Position numbers and translations under genes: made by a program
NCBI GenBank assembly: GCA_017628025.1
Contig: JAGBZX010000021.1
Span: 1-45,156 of the forward strand
Length of the DNA: 45,156 nt
Reading direction: 5' to 3'
Source of the DNA: Kiritimatiellia bacterium
GTDB taxonomy: Bacteria > Verrucomicrobiota > Kiritimatiellia > RFP12 > UBA1067
Notes under the pieces: generated by a model
The model's input: only the letters and a program-made list of their open reading frames with translations
The model's database searches: none
What the model was told of the DNA's origin: nothing
Shown here: positions 33,353-41,300 of the stretch, one piece after another
Layout of the letters: each line of letters begins with the position of its first letter
How positions within the stretch are numbered: the stretch's first letter is position 1

Positions 33353-34561
33353 CTACAATGAATTTTGCTCGCCTGCAAATTGTATTTCCGGCCTCAAAGT
33401 GATGTTAAATCTTTTTTTTACCATTTGCCGCATCATGAAAATCAGCACATAGATGTCACTCGAATTTGCCCCTTCACCAGCAATCACCACATTTGCATGT
33501 TCATACCACACGGACGCACCACCACATGACATAGTTTTAGCACCAGCCTTCTCCAACAAGCTACCAGCAGAAAGCTCTCCTTCTGGATTCCTGAACACGC
33601 TTCCGCATGTCCTTGCCGGAAACTTTTTTCTTCGTGAAAGGTAGTCTTGAATCCGTTTCTCGCCCTGCAAGGACTTAATTTTACCTTCATCAAATTCAAT
33701 ATCTTCTATAACACCTTTGATCGATGATGTTCTATATGAAAATCCACACTCATTTTTATTTAACCAACCTCCATCAACCTTTACTCTTTTAACGACTTCC
33801 GAAATTGAATGCCCAAAAGCCCCCGCATTCATCTTAACCCATCCTCCAAGAGTTCCCGGAATGCCTGCCATCCACGGTATATGCAAACTCGAGCCTAAAA
33901 CGGAAGGATAGCCTTTTGATTTAATAAATTCAATATCCGTCGTCAGATCGCTTATCCAAAGATTTGAGCCGGAACCCACAACAAACGTTTTTCCGCCAGA
34001 AAAACTTCTCCCGCCTGTCTTAAAGAAAGAAAATGATTTCAATTCCTTGGCCACATCGCATTTTCGCGAAATGAAATCTGTGCTGAAATTCGTCAGCAAA
34101 GAATTTTCCCCTTCGGAAAACACTAAAACCGCATCCCCTTCAGAGCTTTCTAAAAAACAGTGCTTCACTGCCTCGGAAATATTACGCGCAATTAAAAAAC
34201 GCAACTTCCCAGCTAACCCTTTAAATTGTTCTTCTCTGCATGACGCATAAAGCCTACAAAGCTCTTCTTCTATCGGGGAGGACGCTTCTTTGCATTCTGG
34301 CAATACGAACAAAACTTCATCAGCAGAAGAAAAAGCTTTACATAAGCAAGCTCCACAAGAACCTTGAAAAAACTTTTCTGCTGGTGCGAAAATTACGCGC
34401 AGTTTTCCTTTTGTCGACTTTTTCGCTTCTCGTATTTTCATATCTGCAAAATCTGCCGAACAAAACTCATTGACATGATAGACAGCAAATAAAGGAGCTT
34501 TTCTCAAAACGCCTTCAGAAAAAAATGAAGATACTGCTATACGCTCCATCACTACAGACAT
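33353..34561 (-). CDS. murB: UDP-N-acetylenolpyruvoylglucosamine reductase with orphan MurC C-domain
   Basis: 402 residues. Residues about 165-402 are MurB, the FAD enzyme that reduces UDP-GlcNAc-enolpyruvate: KTGGRSFSGGKTFVVGSGSN (FAD loop), GIPGTLGGWVKMNAGAFGHS, CGFSYRTSSIKG, the proton-donor Ser in CGSVFRNPEGE, AGSLLEKAGAK and a final RPEIQF with Glu. Residues about 50-165 look like the C-terminal domain of a Mur ligase such as MurC: VIFAPAEKFFQG, AFSSADEVLFVLPEC, GDAVLVFSEGEN. The MurC substrate-binding and ATPase domains are absent. This resembles a MurC-MurB fusion that lost most of MurC. The ATG overlaps the murA stop as TAATG. A complete murC must exist elsewhere if the wall is normal. 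Confidence 0.85.
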   Translation of the reverse strand: MSVVMERIAVSSFFSEGVLRKAPLFAVYHVNEFCSADFADMKIREAKKSTKGKLRVIFAPAEKFFQGSCGACLCKAFSSADEVLFVLPECKEASSPIEEELCRLYASCREEQFKGLAGKLRFLIARNISEAVKHCFLESSEGDAVLVFSEGENSLLTNFSTDFISRKCDVAKELKSFSFFKTGGRSFSGGKTFVVGSGSNLWISDLTTDIEFIKSKGYPSVLGSSLHIPWMAGIPGTLGGWVKMNAGAFGHSISEVVKRVKVDGGWLNKNECGFSYRTSSIKGVIEDIEFDEGKIKSLQGEKRIQDYLSRRKKFPARTCGSVFRNPEGELSAGSLLEKAGAKTMSCGGASVWYEHANVVIAGEGANSSDIYVLIFMMRQMVKKRFNITLRPEIQFAGEQNSL

Positions 34562-35850
34562 TAATTATCCCTTGTTATTGACGCGCCTAATTTTGAAAGA
34601 CTTGTCTCAATCGCCACATATCCTCTATCTATTATTTCAGCATTGCGGATAACACTTTGCCCTTTTGCCGCAAGCGCAGCAATGACAAGAGCAATGCCAG
34701 CTCGGATATCCGGCGACGATATCATACCTCCATACAGACGAGAAGGACCTGTAACAACAACTCTGTGCGGATCACATTGAACGATCTTCGCCCCCATTTG
34801 CCGGAGAGAATCTATAAAGTAAAGCCTTGATTCAAACATTTTTTCGAAAAAGAGACACGTCCCTCTCGTCTGTGAGGCAAGAACGATAACAATCGACAAC
34901 AAATCCGACGGAAACGACGGCCATGGCCCATCAGACACTGAAGGAATTACATCTCCAAAATCGTAACTCATCCTTAAACGTTTCCGATAAGTGTAACGCA
35001 AGGTTCTTTCGACCGGATCGATTACCCATTCCACTCCAAATCGCTTAAATACACCTTCCAAAACTTCAAACGGCTCCGGATCGATACCCCGAAGCAGAAT
35101 ATCGCCTTTAGTAACGGCTGCGGCAACGACAAAGCTTCCCGCCTCGATATAGTCGCACCACACCCGCGCCCGACAACCCGAAAGTTTGGACACGCCTTCG
35201 ACAACAATTTTGTTAGTGCCCGCACCTGAGATTTTAGCCCCCATTTTTATAAGCATTGAAGCAAGATTGACAATATGAGGCTCACACGCGGCATTATATA
35301 TTTCAGTTTTCCCTTTTGCCAAAACCGCCGCCATTAAAATGTTTTCCGTCGCCGTAACACTAGCTTCGTCGAGAAGAATACGTGCACCTTTAAGCTCACC
35401 CCTGAAACTGAATGCATTACGCTTAGCCGTTGTTTTTGCTCCGAGCATTTTAAAACCCGCAATATGCGAATCTAGCCTGCGCCGACCTATCTGATCGCCG
35501 CCGGGCGGAGGGATTACAACTCTTTTAGCCCGCGCCAGAAGAGGACCTACGAACAGAAAACTCGTCCTTATTTTATTCGCAAGTTCTTGATCAAGTTTCA
35601 CCGATTTAATCCGAGAAGCCGAAATGGAAACCGTTCCTTTTGAACAATCCCTTTCTATTTTCGCCCCAAGCCTGTGCGCCGCTTCCAGCATAAAAGCGAC
35701 ATCGGAAATATTCGGAACATTCTCTAGAACAACTGGTGTGTCAGCAAGTAAAGCAGCGGCTATCATAGGCAATGCCGCGTTTTTATTTCCGGAAACAATA
35801 TGCTCCCCGCAAATTTTACGTCCACCTTGTATCAATAGATTTTGTGACAT
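34561..35850 (-). CDS. murA: UDP-N-acetylglucosamine 1-carboxyvinyltransferase, Cys-to-Asp form
   Basis: First committed step of peptidoglycan synthesis: transfer of enolpyruvate from PEP to UDP-GlcNAc. The 429-residue protein has the inside-out alpha/beta fold signatures SGNKNAALPMIAA (Lys-Asn pair) and PPGGDQIGRRRLDSHIAGF. The loop residue that is Cys115 in E. coli is Asp119 here, while the following Arg is kept. Later, SDGPWPSFPSDLLSI holds the conserved Asp of the active site. Asp-type MurA is known in Chlamydia and mycobacteria and is not alkylated by fosfomycin. Ribosome site GGTGA precedes the ATG. It is co-translated with murB. Confidence 0.94.
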   Translation of the reverse strand: MSQNLLIQGGRKICGEHIVSGNKNAALPMIAAALLADTPVVLENVPNISDVAFMLEAAHRLGAKIERDCSKGTVSISASRIKSVKLDQELANKIRTSFLFVGPLLARAKRVVIPPPGGDQIGRRRLDSHIAGFKMLGAKTTAKRNAFSFRGELKGARILLDEASVTATENILMAAVLAKGKTEIYNAACEPHIVNLASMLIKMGAKISGAGTNKIVVEGVSKLSGCRARVWCDYIEAGSFVVAAAVTKGDILLRGIDPEPFEVLEGVFKRFGVEWVIDPVERTLRYTYRKRLRMSYDFGDVIPSVSDGPWPSFPSDLLSIVIVLASQTRGTCLFFEKMFESRLYFIDSLRQMGAKIVQCDPHRVVVTGPSRLYGGMISSPDIRAGIALVIAALAAKGQSVIRNAEIIDRGYVAIETSLSKLGASITRDN

Positions 35851-35990
35851 TGTTTCACCGTTCTTGCGCTATATCAATAATAACAAAACTCGTAAAAGTT
35901 CACTTGCTCTCCATGCTTGTGCCGTGCAGCCTTTTTAGGTATGAGCCGCATCGCCAGCGTCATCGGTATTGTTTCAAGTTTCATGCTTAT

Positions 35991-35999
35991 ATTATATCA
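35991..35999 (-). promoter_or_regulatory. Extended -10 element, candidate murA promoter
   Basis: TGATATAAT reading leftward, inside ATTATTTGATATAAT. The leader to the murA ATG would be about 135 nt. No convincing -35. Confidence 0.4.
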
Positions 36000-36029
36000 A
36001 ATAATAAAGTCTTTTATATCAAATAATAA
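35993..36029. repeat. 15-bp direct repeat upstream of murA
   Basis: TATATCAAATAATAA occurs at 35993-36007 and 36015-36029, 22 bp apart (two helical turns). A longer form, ATTATATCAAATAAT, is found inverted at 36233-36247 before the transposase. The spacing suits a protein binding the same face twice, but AT-rich chance is possible. The rest of 35851-36119 shows no gene. Confidence 0.45.
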
Positions 36030-36119
36030 TGCCTTCCATTGTCTTTGCAAAAACATCACTCCGCCAATAGAATACTGATGGCCCCATCAGCACGTTCTAC
36101 ATTAAAACACATTTCTCTT

Positions 36120-36209
36120 TTATTCTAATTTCGTATGCGGATCAAGACTCTTTTTGCCATAAACAGTATAACAACGCTTAGCCTCCTCCGTCGCGCTCAG
36201 CTTCGGCGA
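36120..36209 (-). pseudogene. Decayed tail of a secreted-protein C-terminal domain (copy 1)
   Basis: The minus strand reads SPKLSATEEAKRCYTVYG then KKSLDPHTKLE and a stop, closely matching the tail at 37439-37651. No start or upstream domain remains. The transposase unit begins 41 bp away, on the side where the protein would continue upstream. Confidence 0.6.
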
Positions 36210-36238
36210 TACAGACAAACCACACATGCAATATTATT

Positions 36239-36247
36239 TGATATAAT
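36239..36247 (+). promoter_or_regulatory. Extended -10 element before the transposase
   Basis: TGATATAAT lies 3 nt before the left inverted repeat, so a transcript from it would begin at the edge of the repeat hairpin and run into the transposase gene. It lies outside the repeat-bounded unit. Confidence 0.4.
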
Positions 36248-36250
36248 TCC

Positions 36251-36277
36251 TGCAAAGAAGGTCAGACCTACTTTGCA
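36251..36277 (+). repeat. Left hairpin inverted repeat of the RAYT unit
   Basis: 27 nt, stem of 7 + 4 pairs with one A-A mismatch, loop CAG. Exact reverse complement of 37361-37387. It lies in the leader of the transposase gene, 19 nt before its ATG, so it may also fold in the mRNA. Confidence 0.85.
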
Positions 36278-36296
36278 ACTTTTCAGGAGAAAAATT

Positions 36297-37370
36297 ATGT
36301 CACATTCAAACAAGCGAGTAAAAGAACACGAGACAGTGCATCATCTTATAAGCAGGATTGCGCACCGCGTCTATTTTCTGAAAGACGATGAACGCAAGGA
36401 TTTCCTGGAAATCGTGCGTCGCTCATCGGAGTTTTCGGGCGTGCAACTGCTCGGCTGGTGCGTCATGGGGAACCACTTCCATATACTCGTTTTCTTGCCG
36501 ACGCCACGGTTTGTGGACGAGCATGAAGTGATTGAGCGATATGGCGCATTAAAGGGATCTCATGCAGTCTCATCAGTTGCGGCAATGTTTACCGAATGGC
36601 GTAAGCAAGGCGAGTCTGGAGAGCGACGCGTCTCAGAATGGCTTGATGCCCAACGAAGGCGCATGTATGACATCGGCATATTTATGAAGCTTGTCAAGCA
36701 GTGGTTCACAACAGAATACAACCGCAGAAACGGACACAAGGGAACTCTATGGGAATCGGTTTATTTCGACAGGGCAGTACCGCTGAGAGAATCGGAAATG
36801 GCAAAGTGCCTCGCCTATATCCACTTAAATCCAATACGAGCGGCTGAATCGGATAAATTCGACGGATATACATGGAGCAGTTACACGGCGTTTCGAAAAG
36901 GCGATCCGTCCGCGACTGTCGGAATGCGTTTCATTTATGGCAACGAGGAATCTGATGACGCAATCGCAAATAGGCACGAATTCCTTCTTGAGGAATTGCT
37001 CGAGAAAGAGAAACTTCGCCGTGCTGAGGAAATTGCCAGAAAGCGCGCTGCGGGATATGAAGTGCCGCCAGATCCGCTGACGAATGAAGCGATGGTGGCA
37101 CAACGCGCCGCCCATCTTGCTGAGGTACAGAAAGCATCTGTCGAACTGCACGAAGAGCGAAACTACGAAAAGCGCCGCGGCAAGAGATGTGCGCTACGAG
37201 AACAAGAAACCCTCGCCCTTCTCGCGTCGAATCCGGAAATGAACGCATCCCTGCTGTCCGAGCGACTGAATGTAAGCGTTCGCACGGCCTACTGCGTCTT
37301 GAAGCAGCTCAAAGACAAAGGCGACATACAACAAGAAGATGGTCGTTGGCGCATAAAACCTGCAAAGTAG
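36297..37370 (+). CDS. REP-associated tyrosine (Y1, HUH) transposase
   Basis: 357 residues from the ATG at 36297, which has AGGAG 8 nt upstream. The Y1 domain shows an N-terminal strand (HHLISRIAHRVYFLKDDER), the HUH motif in GNHFHILVF, and the helix AYIHLNPIRAAES characteristic of RAYTs, where the catalytic Tyr is expected. A C-terminal winged-helix region follows (EMNASLLSERLNVSVRTAY, LKDKGDIQQEDGRWRI), an addition common in this family and possibly involved in DNA recognition. RAYTs cut and join single-stranded DNA next to palindromic REP hairpins. The TAG stop lies within the right repeat. The gene appears intact. Confidence 0.9.
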   Translation: MSHSNKRVKEHETVHHLISRIAHRVYFLKDDERKDFLEIVRRSSEFSGVQLLGWCVMGNHFHILVFLPTPRFVDEHEVIERYGALKGSHAVSSVAAMFTEWRKQGESGERRVSEWLDAQRRRMYDIGIFMKLVKQWFTTEYNRRNGHKGTLWESVYFDRAVPLRESEMAKCLAYIHLNPIRAAESDKFDGYTWSSYTAFRKGDPSATVGMRFIYGNEESDDAIANRHEFLLEELLEKEKLRRAEEIARKRAAGYEVPPDPLTNEAMVAQRAAHLAEVQKASVELHEERNYEKRRGKRCALREQETLALLASNPEMNASLLSERLNVSVRTAYCVLKQLKDKGDIQQEDGRWRIKPAK

Positions 37371-37387
37371 GTCTGACCTTCTTTGCA
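37361..37387 (+). repeat. Right hairpin inverted repeat of the RAYT unit
   Basis: 27 nt, exact reverse complement of the left repeat. It supplies the last codons (Pro-Ala-Lys) and TAG stop of the transposase, so gene and repeat have moved as one unit. Confidence 0.85.
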
Positions 37388-37438
37388 AGATTTTAAACAC
37401 TTAAAACGCATGCGAGACTCACATACGTCAAGCGAACG

Positions 37439-37651
37439 CTATTTCATTTCCACACCGACCTTAAAGAATCGGTCGAGCGCATTTGTCGGCGAGTGCCACT
37501 CTTCGCCAGGTTCAAGGCTCGCCTTGCCATAAACCGTATATATACGTTTCGCCTCTTCCGCCGCGCTCAACTTCGGGGACCATTCAACAGCCGGCGCGCC
37601 ATCGACCATCGTGATCGTTGCGGTGAATACCAAGTTTGTGTAGGTCGAGCC
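37439..37651 (-). pseudogene. Tail fragment of a secreted-protein C-terminal domain (copy 2)
   Basis: An open frame of 70 codons, with no proper start, ending at the natural C-terminus: YTNLVFTATITMVDGAPA, VEWSPKLSAAEEAKRIYTVYG, then ALDRFFKVGVEMK. This type of tail (strand, TVYGK, RFFKV.VEM) is, to my knowledge, common at the ends of large exported proteins of Kiritimatiellota-like gut bacteria. A TAG at 37652-37654 cuts it off upstream. Confidence 0.6.
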
Positions 37652-37662
37652 CTATGTATCGA

Positions 37663-37914
37663 TCATTTTTTCCGTATAGCACGCCCTATAAGCCATGCAA
37701 TCAAAATAACTCCTCCCCATGCAAACATACTCCCAAATGAATCAAAATTCTTTTCAGAAAGCAAGTCATTGAAAAACCAACTGAAAATTCCGCCAATAAT
37801 CCCAAAAATCCATATGACTACTTTTATGACCAACCACCCAACAGCAACAACAATGGCAAGGACTGCACCGCCTTTTACTATGTAAATTATATTACGCATA
37901 CCTTGTAACCACAA
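37663..37914 (-). CDS. Small membrane protein, last gene of the FRG operon
   Basis: 83 residues (78 from the ATG at 37899). Two hydrophobic segments, one broad N-terminal region (GGAVLAIVVAVGWLVIKVVI, WIFGIIGGIFSWFF) and one at the end (FAWGGVILIAWLIGRAI), with a basic C-terminus IRKK. The TTG at 37914 has AAGG four bases upstream; the ATG at 37899 has a poorly spaced AAGG. Lies 10 nt behind the second Cys-rich gene. No family recognised; in defence or toxin operons such a two-helix protein could act on the membrane, but this is only a possibility. Confidence 0.55.
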   Translation of the reverse strand: MWLQGMRNIIYIVKGGAVLAIVVAVGWLVIKVVIWIFGIIGGIFSWFFNDLLSEKNFDSFGSMFAWGGVILIAWLIGRAIRKK

Positions 37915-37924
37915 ATGACCTTGA

Positions 37925-38125
37925 TTAAATACGCGACCATTTTGCCCAATAGCCGCAACACGAGCCTGGTGTACTCATAGACCCAGCTTTGACACAACAA
38001 GGTTGTCTGGTTGTATCACACCGAATAACTTTTGCGCTTCCAAGGCTCTCGACTCTACGCGAACCTTTCCAGTTTTTACATGTGGCACAAACCCGACTTT
38101 CTACCCTAACAGTAGTGTAACCCAT
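37925..38125 (-). CDS. Cys-rich mini-protein B (CATCKNWKG family)
   Basis: 66 residues from the ATG at 38125, which has a perfect GAGGAGG site at 5 nt. The frame extends to 38257 but would overlap its neighbour. Pattern: SRVCATCKNWKGSRRVES, then further Cys residues in RCDTTRQPCC and GSCCGYWAKWSRI. It is a paralogue of the next gene upstream (shared VCATCK.W.G.R.V, and a final W.KW.RI). The Cys pairs suggest a small zinc ribbon. Function unknown. Part of the FRG operon, with 10-nt gaps on both sides. Confidence 0.65.
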   Translation of the reverse strand: MGYTTVRVESRVCATCKNWKGSRRVESLGSAKVIRCDTTRQPCCVKAGSMSTPGSCCGYWAKWSRI

Positions 38126-38135
38126 GCGAACCTCC

Positions 38136-38342
38136 TCATATCCTTTCCCATTTTGACCATCGATTGCAAGTATGCGTCGCGCCGCGCTCCACTCGCCACG
38201 CCGCACAATTGTTATCGCGAGGCATAATGCCGTCAACCGTGACATACTTCGGCTCACGTGCGCCGACGAAATTCACTTCACGTCTTCCACGCCACCACTT
38301 GCATGTGGCGCAAACTTTTCTAGTTATGGGTACATTGTACAT
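38136..38342 (-). CDS. Cys-rich mini-protein A (CATCKWWRG family)
   Basis: 68 residues. RKVCATCKWWRGRREVNFVG, then a Cys in NNCAAW and a final HTCNRWSKWERI. Four Cys residues (CXXC, C, C) fit one zinc site. Its ribosome site (GGAG, 8 nt) overlaps the stop region of the large upstream gene, from which it is only 2 nt away. Tandem with paralogue B. Small proteins with this CATC/CANC.YW.G opening occur in gut metagenomes as far as I recall, without an assigned role. Confidence 0.65.
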   Translation of the reverse strand: MYNVPITRKVCATCKWWRGRREVNFVGAREPKYVTVDGIMPRDNNCAAWRVERGATHTCNRWSKWERI

Positions 38343-38344
38343 AC

Positions 38345-41300
38345 TTAATTCTCCGATGCACTTTTCGTAATTTGTTCCAATATTTTTTTTACAGTTTCTG
38401 GTTTAACGCAGCTGCCAGCAAGACTTACTATAGCATCGTCAGAAAACTTTAGATCATTATTATTACAAGCTGCACCAAAGACTAACACCGCAACTTCTGA
38501 CCATGACAAGAATGTTTTTATTGTATCGGTTTGCATCCAGTCATTTCTCCAACGAATACCTGCGGACGTAAATATTAGTCCTGATTTAGCTGATCCAAAA
38601 ATTGTTGTATCTATCAAAGCATATACTTCTTCTCCAACGTGTACACCCATACAAGCAATCGCATTATTGAGCTTCTTTGTTGGAATACCTGCTCCGACAT
38701 AGATATTGCGGTCGTTTGAGTCTGCTACGGATTTTCCAACAGCATCTCTGACGGTAATCTTTTTTGTATTAGCGGTATTGGTCTTTTTTGTAGTCTTCTT
38801 TCCATTTACATTTGTCGCATCTTTTTTTGCTTCTAAGCGCGATGCTTTCTTAGTCGTACCTTTTTTCGTACCATTAATCACATGCAACTGCGACGATTTC
38901 TCATTTTGATTTTTCGAATCGTCAGGAGCCAAAGACTCCTGTTTACGAGTCCGCGTGCCCTTCTTACTTGAATTAACTCGTTGCTCCGTCTCTAGTTTAA
39001 CGCCATCCTTTGTGTCATCCACTTCGGACGCCACTGTCTGTGCGATACGCACACTGCGTTTTCTCGTCCTTTTCGTCTTACAGGAGACATTATGGGTATC
39101 ACCACTTTCCACCACGCCAATTTCAGGCGTTGGATCCATTTCATCAGGCAAGTTCAAGTCGGCACCGATCGGCTGGCCCATAGGGGATCCATCGCGCAAG
39201 AATAATGGGCGAAGTGGATCATCTGGCGTCCTACTATAAATGTCTTCTGTAACCCAATTGTCCATTGATAGTGGGATATGAACATTGTGAGAATATTTAT
39301 ATGTGCAATCCTTCAACCAGCAATGGTCGATGCCAATCCCGCCAGTTTGATTTGATCCCCCGTTCGAATAGAACGAGACAATAGCACCTCCGTCATCGAC
39401 CGAACATTTATCAAACACAGAATTAATTATGTTAACTTTACAATCTTCCGCAACTGTAATAATAGAAATTGGGGACGAACAATTGACAAATTCGCAATCC
39501 CTAACATTCAAATCCATAGCCCAAATAACAGCCTGTGATTCGGCCCTGCAATTTTTTACACTTGTAGATTTCAAGGTAAACTTCGACACATCACCCTTCA
39601 AATACGATGAGCCAAGTACAGATCCTCCCTGATTTTTATTAACAAGATTTTCAATTCTGCATCTATAAAAACTTGTATCCCCGTCAAGTATTACACCTGC
39701 TATGTGTCCTTTCCCATCAAAATTGCAGTTACTGAACGAAACCCATTTACCACGACCCTTAAACATAAAACTGCCAGTAGCTAATGATTCTGAACAATCT
39801 TCTTCTACGCAAGCAAATGAGCAATTAGATATGTCGCCCGCTCCACCTGAAAAAACAATTGAACCATTAGGACCAAAAGTTATATCGGCATCTTTCATAA
39901 CAAGTTGTGCCTCTTCCCCAATAGTAATAATCTCATTCAAATAATACTTTCCATTCCTTATTGCAAAATGACCGCGATCCACCGATGCCGACATAAGCAT
40001 TTTTCGCCTATTCCACAATTCCTTCCTAACTTCTGCTACAACAACTGTTTTGCCTTCCTCGCATATGCCAAGATCTTCAACTCTATTTACGGACTTAAAT
40101 GGGTCGTTTTGAGCATCCTTATCGGGCGCATTAATATCTTCCTTTTCATCGCTTACTTGATCAACAAGCTTTTCGCAAGCGTCAATCTGTTCCAAGACTG
40201 ACTTGCATTTTGCTTCAGTAGCTCGACCAACTTCCTTGAGATGATACATTTGAAACTCGTTGAGTGCATCAACGATTGCCGATATTTGATCTGCATTTAA
40301 TGTTCCGCCACTAATCTCATAGTAAGGTTGATTGTTCACAAACATCAACCAAAAACTCGTTGGATTGGCAACCCACCTGTAATTTCCCCATTCACGGCGC
40401 GCAGGAGACGTGAAAAAATCTTTACAATACATCGCCTGGCTGGTCAATGCGAACCCAGCTTTCCCACTTCCCAATGGAGAAATATCAAGCAGTAAGCAGA
40501 TGTCTTCGGGCGGCTCCTGAATATTCATCGCCGTATGTGCTCCCATTCTTTTTTTTTGAGAAATATTATTGCCGGCAAACAACAATCCTCCTCCATCAAC
40601 AGTCGCAAATCTTTTTACAATTGCCTCAGAAATGGGCACATACCTGGATTCATCAAAAGGTTCTGGTTCTTGTGTTAAATCAGCCCTATTCACAATAGCC
40701 GTCAATACTCTGCAAACAGTGTTCGCATCTTTTTCATCCTTACACAGATTGTCTAAACGCATTCCATTGATTATTACTTCTTTCCCTTCATATTGTATTG
40801 ACACAATTTCTCTCCAAGCGAAACTGAAGCTATCACCCATAAACTGGCGAAAATACACTCGGTCTCGCGTAAAAGCAAACCCTTCCTTACAATGCTGAAA
40901 AGCCTCCATGTCAATTACACCTATCACATCGTTTATATCGCCGTAACCTCCCATTATCTTTTCTATGATATTAGAGGCATTCTGGCTTATATGCTCAGCT
41001 CCGCAACAGCACCAAAACAAACTATCATTACCCATTGATCTTAGTGTAGTTTGAACAACCTCTACAAAATCGGTTAATGTCCAATTTGTAATATCTTCAC
41101 TTTTTGAAATGGTAACAATACCGGATTTACCACCTCCTTCAATTTTCTCTCCTCTATCCGACTTCCAAGCTAAATACGATGCAATGTCTATCTTGGCAAA
41201 ACTAATTACAGCGGCGAATACTGTAGCGTCATCAGCAAAGCCAAACAGAGGAACAATATCTGGAACTAAATCTAATGGATTGAAAACATAGAACACTGCC

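Larger units (their letters stand above)
36251..37387 (+). mobile_element. RAYT/REP-type unit bounded by perfect 27-bp inverted repeats
   Basis: A 1137-bp unit: a Y1 transposase gene between TGCAAAGAAGGT... at 36251-36277 and its exact reverse complement at 37361-37387. Each end is itself a near-perfect hairpin (arms TGCAAAG, AGGT; loop CAG or CTG; one A-A or T-T mismatch). No target duplication is visible, as expected for HUH enzymes. The unit sits between two remnants of the same protein tail. Confidence 0.8.

Noticed and set aside
35851..35862. GTTTCAC similar to half of a parS site
   Set aside because: The other half does not match, and it lies in the murA leader; ParB sites need the full palindrome.
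35772..36026. 84-codon plus frame opposite the murA start
   Set aside because: Antisense to murA for part of its length, no ribosome site, no recognised family.
37925..38257. 110-residue version of Cys-rich protein B
   Set aside because: The first 44 codons overlap protein A in another frame; the ATG at 38125 has a perfect ribosome site.
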